NCBI GenBank assembly: GCA_022865365.1
Contig: JALHSW010000648.1
Span: 1-7,770 of the forward strand
DNA from: Acidimicrobiia bacterium
GTDB lineage: Bacteria > Actinomycetota > Acidimicrobiia > IMCC26256 > PALSA-555
Length of the DNA stretch: 7,770 nucleotides
Direction of reading: 5' to 3'
In this document: positions 1-5,813 of the stretch, piece by piece
Layout of the letters: every line of letters begins with the position of its first letter
Numbering within the stretch: position 1 is the stretch's first letter
Notes under the pieces: generated by a model
Told to the model about the DNA's origin: nothing
Database searches by the model: none
Seen by the model: only the letters and a program-made list of their open reading frames with translations
Position numbers and translations under genes: made by a program

Positions 1-337
1 CACCCGCGACGGCACGCCGATGCCCACACGCTTCTGGCTCGTCGACCCCGCGCTCACGGTCGCGATCTCGCGCATCGAAGCCGCCGGAGGGGTGCGGGCG
101 TCCGCCGCAGCCGTCGACTCCGATGAGCTCGCGGCGGCCCACGCCCGGTACGCGGCCGAGCGTGACGCCACGATCCCGGCCGACCACGACGGGCCCCGAC
201 CGTCCGGTGGCGTCGGCGGAACCCGGCTGGGCGTGAAGTGCCTCCACGCCCACTACGCCTGGCTCCTGGCGGGCGGTGACGATCCGATCGGCCGATGGGT
301 CGCGATCCGCCTCGAGCAGGGTGAGCCCGCGCAATGA
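1..337 (+). CDS. DUF501 family protein, 3' part (5' end outside window)
   Basis: The open frame enters from the left edge (first full codon at 2) and ends at TGA 335-337, so only the last 111 residues are present. It shows DUF501 hallmarks: a GTPMPTRFWLVDP segment at the window start, a helical 'SRIEAAGGVR' stretch, the 'AHARYAAERDA' helix, and the C-terminal block GVKCLHAHYAWLLAGGDDP with conserved Cys and His residues, followed by IGRW. The ATG at 20 is internal to the family domain and is probably not the start. The biochemical role of DUF501 is not established; the Cys/His cluster could bind metal, which is inference. The stop overlaps the ppx start by 4 bp (ATGA, 334-337), implying translational coupling. 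In mycobacteria the order is eno, divIC-like gene, DUF501, ppx2 (Rv1023-Rv1026), so this is likely the same conserved cluster. Confidence 0.88.
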   Translation, partial: TRDGTPMPTRFWLVDPALTVAISRIEAAGGVRASAAAVDSDELAAAHARYAAERDATIPADHDGPRPSGGVGGTRLGVKCLHAHYAWLLAGGDDPIGRWVAIRLEQGEPAQ

Positions 338-1266
338 ACCCGGTCGCAGCGATCGACATCGGCACCAACTCTGTGCGCCTCCTCGTCGCCGAGGTCGACG
401 GGCGCAGTCCCGGCGCGCCCCTCACGACGCTCGACCGCCGGATGCGCATCACCCGCCTCGGCCAGGGTGTGAACGCAGCACGGCGACTCGCGCCCGACGC
501 GATCGAGCGGACCCTCAGCGTGCTGCGCGAGTACCGGGCCGTGTTCGATGCGCTCGGGGTCGAACGCGTTCGCGCGACGGCGACGAGCGCGGCCCGCGAC
601 GCGGAGAACCGCGACGATTTCTTCGGTCCCGCGACGGAGGCACTCGGCGTGATGCCCGAGCTCCTGTCGGGCGAGGATGAAGCGCGCCTGTCGTTCTCGG
701 GCGCGACGAATCAGCTCCATTCGCCGACGCCCTATCTTGTTGTCGATATCGGCGGTGGCTCGACGGAGTTCGTGTTCGGCACCGGCGCGCCCGAAGCACT
801 GTGCTCACTCGATGTCGGCTGTGTGCGGATCACCGAGCGGTGGTTGCCCTCGGATCCACCGGCACCTGAGGAGCTGTCGAACGCGATCTCGGCCGTCCGC
901 GACGAGCTCGCTGATCTCGCCCGCGAGCTCCCGCAGCTCCGAGAAGCCGCGACCGTCATCGGGCTCGCGGGAACCGTCACGACGGTGGCCGCGATCGAGC
1001 AGGGGCTCGCGGAGTACGACCGTGATCGCATCCACCACTTCCGGCTCACTCGTGACGCGGCCGAAGACGTGTTCCGCACGCTCGCGGTCGAGTCGATCGA
1101 CGAGCGGCGCCACAACCCCGGGCTCGAGCCCGAGCGGGTCGATGTGATCGTCGGTGGCGTCGTCGTGCTCGTGTCGATCTTTCGCACCTTCGGCTTCGAG
1201 GAGATCCTCGTCTCGGAGTCCGACATCCTCGACGGCCTTGCCCGGTCGATCGTCGAGGGGGGATAG
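334..1266 (+). CDS. ppx: Exopolyphosphatase / GppA family phosphatase (Ppx/GppA)
   Basis: A 310-residue protein of the ASKHA-fold Ppx/GppA family, which releases phosphate from polyphosphate ends or converts pppGpp to ppGpp. Visible motifs: phosphate loop 1 AIDIGTNSVRLLVA (residues 6-19), ATSAARDAEN (83-92), the probable catalytic Glu in GEDEARLSFSGA (E116), phosphate loop 2 VDIGGGSTEFVFG (137-149), GLAGTVTTVAA (210-220), and RVDVIVGGVVVL near the C-terminus. The length fits the short, single-module actinobacterial type (compare mycobacterial Ppx1/Ppx2); the C-terminal HD-like domain of E. coli Ppx/GppA (about 500 residues) is absent. The start is ATG 334 in the ATGA overlap with DUF501; a weak AGGGTG at 318-323 could serve as ribosome binding site. 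It is cytoplasmic. Short family members differ in preference for polyphosphate or pppGpp, so the substrate cannot be fixed from sequence. Confidence 0.92.
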   Translation: MNPVAAIDIGTNSVRLLVAEVDGRSPGAPLTTLDRRMRITRLGQGVNAARRLAPDAIERTLSVLREYRAVFDALGVERVRATATSAARDAENRDDFFGPATEALGVMPELLSGEDEARLSFSGATNQLHSPTPYLVVDIGGGSTEFVFGTGAPEALCSLDVGCVRITERWLPSDPPAPEELSNAISAVRDELADLARELPQLREAATVIGLAGTVTTVAAIEQGLAEYDRDRIHHFRLTRDAAEDVFRTLAVESIDERRHNPGLEPERVDVIVGGVVVLVSIFRTFGFEEILVSESDILDGLARSIVEGG

Positions 1267-1313
1267 GCCCGGATATCCACCACTTCGGGGCTGCCGCGAC
1301 GCAGAATTCCGCG

Positions 1314-1748
1314 ATGGACGAATACCCGGCAGACGCCTCGGAGACCGGCCCGTCCGAGACCGGCCAGTTCTGCGTGGCCGTTCGGGGGCTCTCGGGAGCC
1401 GACCTCGAGAAGGTCGCACTCGCCCTGGATTCCGACGCGCTGTGCGACGAGGTCGACTGGTGGCGGGCCACCATCGCCATCGACCGGGTCGTGCGCCACG
1501 GCCGTCGGACCCGTCAGGCGGCGCGTGCGGCACAGGACGCACAGCGTGCGGTCGAGGACGCCGCGATCCGGGCCGGGATCGGCCTGCCTGACCGCGACGT
1601 GACGCGGGTGGCACGTGCCGCAGCCGATGTGGCGCGCGGCCTCGCCGCCGGTCCACCGGCACGTCCCGTCGTTCGGCTGCTGCTCGAGTACTGGACGCCC
1701 GTCCTCACCCCGGCGGTCTTGACTCCAGGCGCCTTCACGCCAGTCTGA
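1314..1748 (+). CDS. Hypothetical small helical protein, unrecognised
   Basis: A 144-residue frame with strongly G/C-biased third positions, which supports it over the opposite-strand open frames here. I do not recognise the family. Residues 1-20 are acidic and look disordered; 28-40, 45-62 (containing WWRATIAIDRVVRHG), 63-89 (Ala/Arg/Gln-rich), 93-111 and 118-127 are probable helices, suggesting a soluble helical bundle. No signal peptide or membrane segment is visible. The tail is odd: three spaced copies of an L/F-T-P unit at residues 131-143. The start is uncertain: ATG 1314 has no clear ribosome binding site, and an in-frame GTG at 1374 (residue 21, just before AVRGL) is an alternative that removes the disordered N-terminus. 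It begins 47 bp after ppx with no obvious terminator between, so co-transcription is likely. It ends 9 bp from the converging orn stop. Confidence 0.7.
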   Translation: MDEYPADASETGPSETGQFCVAVRGLSGADLEKVALALDSDALCDEVDWWRATIAIDRVVRHGRRTRQAARAAQDAQRAVEDAAIRAGIGLPDRDVTRVARAAADVARGLAAGPPARPVVRLLLEYWTPVLTPAVLTPGAFTPV

Positions 1749-1757
1749 AGCGGCGGC

Positions 1758-2366
1758 TCAGCCCTCGACGGGGCGCAGCATCGTGTCGCGGTAGTAGCGC
1801 AGCTCGGCGATCGACTCGAGCACGTCGTCGAGCGCGCGGTGCGTCTCCTTCTTGCCCGGTCGCTGCTGGTACGCGTCGGGGTACCAGCGCCGGCACAGCT
1901 CCTTGAGCGACGACACATCGACGCTGCGGTAGTGGAGGTACTCGTCGAGCTCGGGCAGCTGCTGGTGCATGAAGCGCCGATCGACGCCGATCGAGTTGCC
2001 ACACAGGGGAGCGGTGCGCGGTGTCGGGACATGCGATCGCACGTACTCGAGCACCCGAGCCTGCGCGTCGGCGAGGGTGACGTCGGACGCCGCGATCGCG
2101 GGGAGGAGTCCGGATCGCGTGTGCATCTTACGGACGAAGTCGTCCATCTCGGCCATCGCCGCCTCGGGCTGGTGCACGACGACGTCGATGCCGTCGTCGA
2201 GTGCGACGAGTGCCGAGTCGGTGACGAGGACGGCGATCTCGACGACCACATGGCGGCTGACCTCGAGGCCGGTCATCTCGAGGTCGAGCCAGACGAGCAG
2301 GTCGGGTGCGCCGGTCTCGGCGTCGGTCCCCGTGTCGGCGTCGGGGCTGGTGTCGTCGTCGGCCAC
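1758..2366 (-). CDS. orn: Oligoribonuclease (DEDDh 3'-5' exoribonuclease)
   Basis: A 202-residue cytoplasmic exonuclease that degrades very short RNAs (2-5 nt), including pGpG from c-di-GMP turnover, to mononucleotides. All DEDDh residues are visible: D28 and E30 in WLDLEMTGL, D129 in GNSIGVDRRFM, and H176 with D181 in HRALDDVLESI. Other Orn signatures are EIAVLVTD (43-50), the M-HTRSGL segment (81-87) and the C-terminal YYRDTML. The start is GTG at 2366: no other start codon lies before D28 in this frame, although the frame stays open upstream. This adds an acidic Asp/Thr-rich tail of about 20 residues compared with E. coli Orn (181 residues), where the catalytic Asp is at residue 12. A TACTCT box ends 6 nt before the GTG, with no Shine-Dalgarno sequence, so a leaderless mRNA is likely. 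It is divergent from the acetyltransferase gene with a 36-bp gap. Confidence 0.93.
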   Translation of the reverse strand: MADDDTSPDADTGTDAETGAPDLLVWLDLEMTGLEVSRHVVVEIAVLVTDSALVALDDGIDVVVHQPEAAMAEMDDFVRKMHTRSGLLPAIAASDVTLADAQARVLEYVRSHVPTPRTAPLCGNSIGVDRRFMHQQLPELDEYLHYRSVDVSSLKELCRRWYPDAYQQRPGKKETHRALDDVLESIAELRYYRDTMLRPVEG

Positions 2367-2372
2367 AGGGCG

Positions 2373-2378
2373 AGAGTA
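2373..2378 (-). promoter_or_regulatory. Candidate -10 box of leaderless orn promoter
   Basis: Read on the minus strand the box is TACTCT (TANNNT), followed by 6 nt and then the GTG start of orn. That spacing places the transcription start at or within a base of the initiation codon. No Shine-Dalgarno sequence precedes the GTG and no convincing -35 is visible. Leaderless genes with TANNNT at this distance are common in actinobacteria. The assignment rests on spacing and motif only. Confidence 0.55.
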
Positions 2379-2390
2379 GAGGCATCTGGG

Positions 2391-2396
2391 TAGCCT
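2391..2396 (+). promoter_or_regulatory. Candidate -10 box of leaderless acetyltransferase promoter
   Basis: TAGCCT lies 6 nt before ATG 2403, the same geometry as the orn box on the other strand. No Shine-Dalgarno sequence precedes the ATG. The two facing -10 boxes are 12 bp apart, so one RNA polymerase would cover both. No good -35 hexamer is seen 17 bp upstream. Confidence 0.55.
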
Positions 2397-2402
2397 GCGG
2401 CC

Positions 2403-3014
2403 ATGCGGCGGGGAGAGACGCTGACGGGCCCGCGGGTGGAGCTTCGCCCGTTGAAGGCCGGCGACTGGGAGATCTGGCGCGCCGTACGGGTCGGGAGCCG
2501 CGACTGGCTCGAGCCGTGGGAACCGCTGGGTGAGCCGGGGGTGCCGGATCCCGTCGCCGACGCCGATGCGTTCAAGTCGCGCTGTGGCGCGTGGGAGCGT
2601 CAGCGCCACTTCGACGCCGCGTATGGCTTCGGCATGTTCCTCAGGAAGAACGGAGCGTTCATCGGGGAGGTGAGCCTCGGGAGCGTGCAGCGCGGCCCGT
2701 TCCAGTCCGCCAACGTCGGGTACTGGATCGACGAGGGGCATGCGGGTCAGGGCTACATGCCCGAGGCCGTCGCAGTGATCCTGCGCTACGCGTTCGAGCA
2801 GCTCGGCCTGCATCGGGTGGAGGCCGCGATCGTGCCGCGCAACACACGCAGCCGGAGAGTCGCCGAGAAGCTGCGCATGCGCGACGAGGGCACTTCCGCG
2901 CGCTTTCTCCAGATCCGTGGGGTATGGGAAGACCACGTGCGCTACGCGATCACCTCGGAGGAGTGGGCCGTTCGCAAGGAGGAGATCTTCGCCGCGATCC
3001 CGGTACGCCAGTAG
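2403..3014 (+). CDS. GNAT N-acetyltransferase, RimJ/RimL-like
   Basis: A 203-residue GNAT-fold enzyme expected to transfer acetyl from acetyl-CoA to an amine, in the RimJ/RimL family typically the N-terminal alpha-amine of ribosomal proteins. The N-terminal strand LTGPRVELRPLKAGDW (residues 7-22) is typical. GYWIDEGHAGQGYMPEA (106-122) forms strand 4 and the pyrophosphate-binding loop, with G115-Q116-G117. LGLHRVEAAIVPRNTRS (134-150) and RRVAEKL follow, and the C-terminal VWEDHVRYAITSEEW (174-188) closely matches the W-x-DHV-x-x-A-x-T-x-x-W pattern of RimJ. The length is close to E. coli RimJ (194). ATG 2403 is chosen because it sits 6 nt after a TAGCCT box and begins just before the conserved strand. 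It is transcribed away from orn and converges on the crotonase gene. The family also contains small-molecule and antibiotic acetyltransferases, so the substrate is inferred; no symbol is given. Confidence 0.88.
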   Translation: MRRGETLTGPRVELRPLKAGDWEIWRAVRVGSRDWLEPWEPLGEPGVPDPVADADAFKSRCGAWERQRHFDAAYGFGMFLRKNGAFIGEVSLGSVQRGPFQSANVGYWIDEGHAGQGYMPEAVAVILRYAFEQLGLHRVEAAIVPRNTRSRRVAEKLRMRDEGTSARFLQIRGVWEDHVRYAITSEEWAVRKEEIFAAIPVRQ

Positions 3015-3032
3015 CCCTCGCTCGTCCAGGGC

Positions 3033-3079
3033 TTCTCGGCACGCTGAGCGCCAACTGTTGTCCCTCAGCGTGCCGAGAA
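3033..3079. terminator. Perfect 16-bp inverted repeat at gene convergence; candidate bidirectional terminator
   Basis: The left arm TTCTCGGCACGCTGAG (3033-3048) and right arm CTCAGCGTGCCGAGAA (3064-3079) are exact reverse complements around a 15-nt spacer. It starts 18 bp after the acetyltransferase stop, and the right arm contains the last codons and TGA of the converging crotonase gene (stop 3065-3067). The position fits a shared terminator for both transcripts. No T-run follows on either strand, so it would be a U-less actinobacterial-type terminator or an mRNA 3'-end stabiliser. A smaller 5-bp stem (3014-3018 with 3028-3032) lies just to its left. Confidence 0.6.
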
Positions 3080-3796
3080 CCCCGATTCGAACGAACGGCG
3101 CTGGCGCTCCAGCTCGGTCTCGAGCGCGGTGGCGAAGTCGGGCTGCCACGGGACCTCGTCCAGCGTCCGCTTCACTGATCGCGCGAGCTCTCGCGGAACC
3201 TCGGCTGCTCGTGCCGCGAGCGCGACCGCCTCGTCGACCAGCGCGTCGTCGTCGACGCAGCGCCACACGAGACCGAGCTCGGCGGCACGTGTTCCGTCGA
3301 CCCGTTCCCCGAAGAGGTTCATCGCGGCCGCGGCTTGGGGGCCGACGACACGCTCGAGCATCCAGAGATGGTTCCCACCGGGATGCAGCCCGATGCGCGC
3401 GAAGCGGGCGTCGAAGCGGGCAGATGTGCCCGCGAGGCGCACATCGCAGCACAAGGCGAGGTTGAACCCGGCGCCCACGGCCGCGCCGTTCACCGCGGCC
3501 ACGGTGGGCAGGGTGCAGGAGCGCACCGACAGGAACCCGTCGTAGATCCCACGCACCTGACCGGCGTCACGCCCGTCGTGCGCACCCATCGCGCCGAGCG
3601 CCGACACGTCGGCTCCCGAGCAGAAGGCCGGCGGCGCGCCGGTGACGACGACGGCCCCGACACCGTCGTCGGTCTCACACTCGGCGATCGCCGCGACGAT
3701 GGCATCCACCAGGTCGGTCGTGAGTGCGTTACGCCGATCGGGATCGTCGAGCGTGAGTACCGCGACGGCGTCGCGCCGTTCGACGTGGAGCGGCAT
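3065..3796 (-). CDS. Crotonase-fold (enoyl-CoA hydratase/isomerase family) protein lacking both hydratase glutamates
   Basis: A 243-residue protein with the full crotonase fold. The CoA-binding and oxyanion-hole motif is AFCSGADVSAL (residues 57-67), the second oxyanion segment is NGAAVGAGFNLALCCDVRLA (103-122), and FDARFARIGLHPGGNHLWML follows (128-145). Aligned by motif to rat enoyl-CoA hydratase, the catalytic Glu144 corresponds to N112 and Glu164 to F132, so ordinary hydratase chemistry is unlikely. The protein may bind acyl-CoA, catalyse another crotonase-family reaction, or act as an accessory protein, as described for mycobacterial EchA6. ATG 3796 is used because it begins the first conserved strand (LHVERRDAVAVLTL) and lies 2 bp after the stop of the upstream SDR gene, as expected for the last gene of this operon. 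The frame is open further upstream but without family similarity. The stop codon lies inside the large inverted repeat. Confidence 0.88.
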   Translation of the reverse strand: MPLHVERRDAVAVLTLDDPDRRNALTTDLVDAIVAAIAECETDDGVGAVVVTGAPPAFCSGADVSALGAMGAHDGRDAGQVRGIYDGFLSVRSCTLPTVAAVNGAAVGAGFNLALCCDVRLAGTSARFDARFARIGLHPGGNHLWMLERVVGPQAAAAMNLFGERVDGTRAAELGLVWRCVDDDALVDEAVALAARAAEVPRELARSVKRTLDEVPWQPDFATALETELERQRRSFESGFSAR

Positions 3797-3798
3797 GG

Positions 3799-4848
3799 CT
3801 AGGACGTCTCGCGCACGACGGCCGGTGAGTGGCGGAAGAAGGCCTCGACATCGCTCTGGTACTGGTAATCCGGGGTGTGGCCGACCGTGTGCTGGAGGCG
3901 CATGGCCTCGGCGAACGCGGTGACCGTCCCGAGCGTCGTGTGCCCGTACCGAAATCCGGCTTGGCGAAAGCTCGTCGTGTCGACGCCCCGCCCGTAGCGC
4001 AGCAGTGCCGTCACCTCGGGCGGGAGGTCGACGATGCGCAACAGCCGGAGCGGTTCGGCGGCCCAGTTCGTGAAGAGCGGCGGCATCGCGAGGCGGCGCT
4101 TGCCCGCGATCCGACACACCTCACCCCAGGTGAGCACGCCGCTCCCGGCGACGTTGAACACGCCGGGCACGTCATTGAGCGTCGCGTAGGCGAGCGCGCC
4201 GACGATGTCGTCCTCGTGCACGAACTGCAGGCGCGGATCGAAGCCCCCCACCTCGGGTGCGACCGGAAGGCGCAGCAAGCGGGTGAACGGGGACTCGACG
4301 TTGTCGCCGAGCACGTTCGCGAACCGCAGCTTGGTGACGACCACGTCGGGATTGTCCTGGGCGAAGTCGCGCACGACCGCGGCAACCTCGACCATCGTCT
4401 TCTCGACCGTTGTGCGCGCCGGGCGCGTCCGCGGCGTCTGCTCGCGGAAGAAGTAGGGATCCTGGTAGTTCGATCCGTAGACCATCGTCGACGACTTCAC
4501 CACGAGCTTTCGAACCGGGCTGTCGATCGCGCCCGCCGCCGCCAGCAGGTTCATGGTCCCGATCACGTTCACCTCGTGCAGCGCCCTTCCCGACGCCACG
4601 GTCGAGTCGACGAGGAGGTGCGTGTGCAGGATCGTGTCGACCTGGGTCGCCTGAACGATGCGCGCCAGGATCGAGTACGAGGAGTCTGCCCGCACGAACT
4701 CGGTCTTCTCGAGGGGAAGGCGCGGGTCGCGCTCGTCGACGCCCACCACCAGCTCGACATCGGGGTCGTGCTCCAGCGCCTGGGCGATGCGGCTGCCCCA
4801 GTAGGTGCCGAGGCCGGTGACGAGGATGCGGCGTCCCACCCCGATCAC
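3799..4848 (-). CDS. NAD-dependent epimerase/dehydratase-fold protein (extended SDR), GalE2/Rv0501-like
   Basis: A 349-residue extended short-chain dehydrogenase/reductase. The N-terminal Rossmann motif is ILVTGLGTYWGSRIA (residues 8-22, G12-x-G14-x3-G18), with D38 at the end of strand 2 favouring NAD(H). HEVNVIGTMNLLAAA (91-105) and VVKSSTMVYGSN (116-127) are typical SDR core segments, and LQFVHEDDIVGALAYA (208-222) is the usual later motif. The YxxxK position reads T146-T-V-E-K150: Lys is kept but the catalytic Tyr is replaced by Thr, so standard epimerase or dehydratase chemistry is doubtful. The start is GTG 4848, in a 4-bp GTGA overlap with the acyltransferase stop. It resembles the SDR encoded beside a PlsC-type gene in mycobacteria (Rv0501/Rv0502), from memory rather than a search. 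Expected location is the cytoplasm; the substrate is unknown. Confidence 0.87.
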   Translation of the reverse strand: MIGVGRRILVTGLGTYWGSRIAQALEHDPDVELVVGVDERDPRLPLEKTEFVRADSSYSILARIVQATQVDTILHTHLLVDSTVASGRALHEVNVIGTMNLLAAAGAIDSPVRKLVVKSSTMVYGSNYQDPYFFREQTPRTRPARTTVEKTMVEVAAVVRDFAQDNPDVVVTKLRFANVLGDNVESPFTRLLRLPVAPEVGGFDPRLQFVHEDDIVGALAYATLNDVPGVFNVAGSGVLTWGEVCRIAGKRRLAMPPLFTNWAAEPLRLLRIVDLPPEVTALLRYGRGVDTTSFRQAGFRYGHTTLGTVTAFAEAMRLQHTVGHTPDYQYQSDVEAFFRHSPAVVRETS

Positions 4849-5813
4849 CCGGACCAGACACTGCGGCGCGCCCGCAGCATGTCGAAGAGCGCGTCCTGGA
4901 TCTTCGTTCGGATCGCCGCGGACTGATCGAGCACGACGCTGTGGTTGTAGCGGTCCTGATTCGTCGCGACATCGAAGTGCACCGGTGGCAGCACGCGCAG
5001 CTTGAACTTCGCCGGCAGCGGCATGATGAGCCCACCCAGCGGTCCGAACAGGAACATGTTCGCGGTGAGAGGGACGTAGGGAACGTTGAGCAGCTTCGCG
5101 AGCCGCGAGCTCTTGGCCAGGATCGGCATCGCCTCTTCGTTCCCCACGACCGCGATCGGCACGATCGGCACCCCGGCGCGCATCGCGATCTCGACGAAGC
5201 CGCCGCGTCCGAAGCGCCTGAGCTGGTAGCGCTCACCCACGAGCTTCCCCGTCCCCTTGGTGCCCTCGGGGAACACGAGCACGAGCTGTTGCTCGTCGTG
5301 CAGCAGGCGGAAGGCGTTGTCGGGGTGCGCGGGCACGCCGCCGGCGCGCGACCACAGTGTGCCGACGACGGGGACCGACCGGAACAGGTTGTCGGCGAGG
5401 CCGTACACCGGGCGGGCGAGCTCGGTCTCGATGCCGTGCATGATCACCGGGGCGTCGGACGGGATCGCGCCTCCGTGGTTGGCGACGAGCAGCGCTCCAC
5501 CCTCGCGGGGGATGTGCTCGAGGCCCTCCCACTCGACCCGGAAGTAGCGCCGGTACACGGGGTCGTACAGACGCCGGGCCAGTGCACGGACCCGCTCGCT
5601 GCGACCCCAGCCGTCGACGTCGCCGGTGCGCACGCCACCATCGTCGTCGGGTTCCGCCGAGGGGCGGCGGACCGGAACGAGCTCGGCCCCGGGGGTGACC
5701 CCTACCCCCCAGTTGACTCCGGCCGGCTCGGTGACGTCTTGAGGCGGTGCGTCGCGCGTCGGATCCACGACCCCAGTGAACCCGGGACCGGGGGGTGAGG
5801 GCAACCCGGTCAT
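4845..5813 (-). CDS. Lysophospholipid acyltransferase family protein (PlsC-like, LPLAT/MGAT-like)
   Basis: A 322-residue acyltransferase expected to transfer an acyl chain from acyl-CoA or acyl-ACP to a lipid or glycerol-type acceptor at the inner membrane face. Motif I is LLVANHGGAIPSDAPV (108-123), with H113 and D120 in the H-x6-D spacing of MGAT/Rv0502-like members rather than the classical H-x4-D. Motif II is around GGVPAHPDNAFRLL (158-171), motif III is VFPEGTKGTGK (180-190), and motif IV is VPIVPIAVVGNEEAMP (215-230). The first 70 residues are Pro/Asp/Gly-rich and probably disordered. ATG 5813 overlaps the MATE stop (ATGA, 5810-5813), which decides the start; GTG at residue 61 is a shorter alternative retaining the whole domain. 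The stop overlaps the SDR start by 4 bp. It resembles mycobacterial Rv0502, encoded beside an SDR. The acceptor lipid cannot be told from sequence. Confidence 0.9.
   Translation of the reverse strand: MTGLPSPPGPGFTGVVDPTRDAPPQDVTEPAGVNWGVGVTPGAELVPVRRPSAEPDDDGGVRTGDVDGWGRSERVRALARRLYDPVYRRYFRVEWEGLEHIPREGGALLVANHGGAIPSDAPVIMHGIETELARPVYGLADNLFRSVPVVGTLWSRAGGVPAHPDNAFRLLHDEQQLVLVFPEGTKGTGKLVGERYQLRRFGRGGFVEIAMRAGVPIVPIAVVGNEEAMPILAKSSRLAKLLNVPYVPLTANMFLFGPLGGLIMPLPAKFKLRVLPPVHFDVATNQDRYNHSVVLDQSAAIRTKIQDALFDMLRARRSVWSG

Noticed and set aside
1267..1313. Searched the ppx-to-small-gene gap for a terminator or promoter.
   Set aside because: Only a GGATATCC palindrome is visible, with no stem of useful length and no well-placed -10 box.
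1721..1750. Two short competing hairpins at the end of the small gene (GACT-cca-GGCG with CGCCAGTC, and CTTCA with TGAAG), possible terminator between it and orn.
   Set aside because: One stem has a 3-nt bulge, the other is only 5 bp, they exclude each other, and no T-run follows. Not enough to call a terminator.
2367..3452. A very long open frame continues upstream of orn on the minus strand, opposite the acetyltransferase and across the crotonase 3' end.
   Set aside because: It is a by-product of GC-rich codon use: the translated extension is Arg/Pro/Ala-rich with no family similarity, and the plus-strand GNAT motifs are unambiguous.
3829..4926. Long plus-strand open frame (365 residues) opposite the SDR gene.
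   Set aside because: Composition is His/Arg/Glu-rich without domain motifs; the minus-strand frame has the Rossmann motif and other SDR signatures, so this is a shadow frame.
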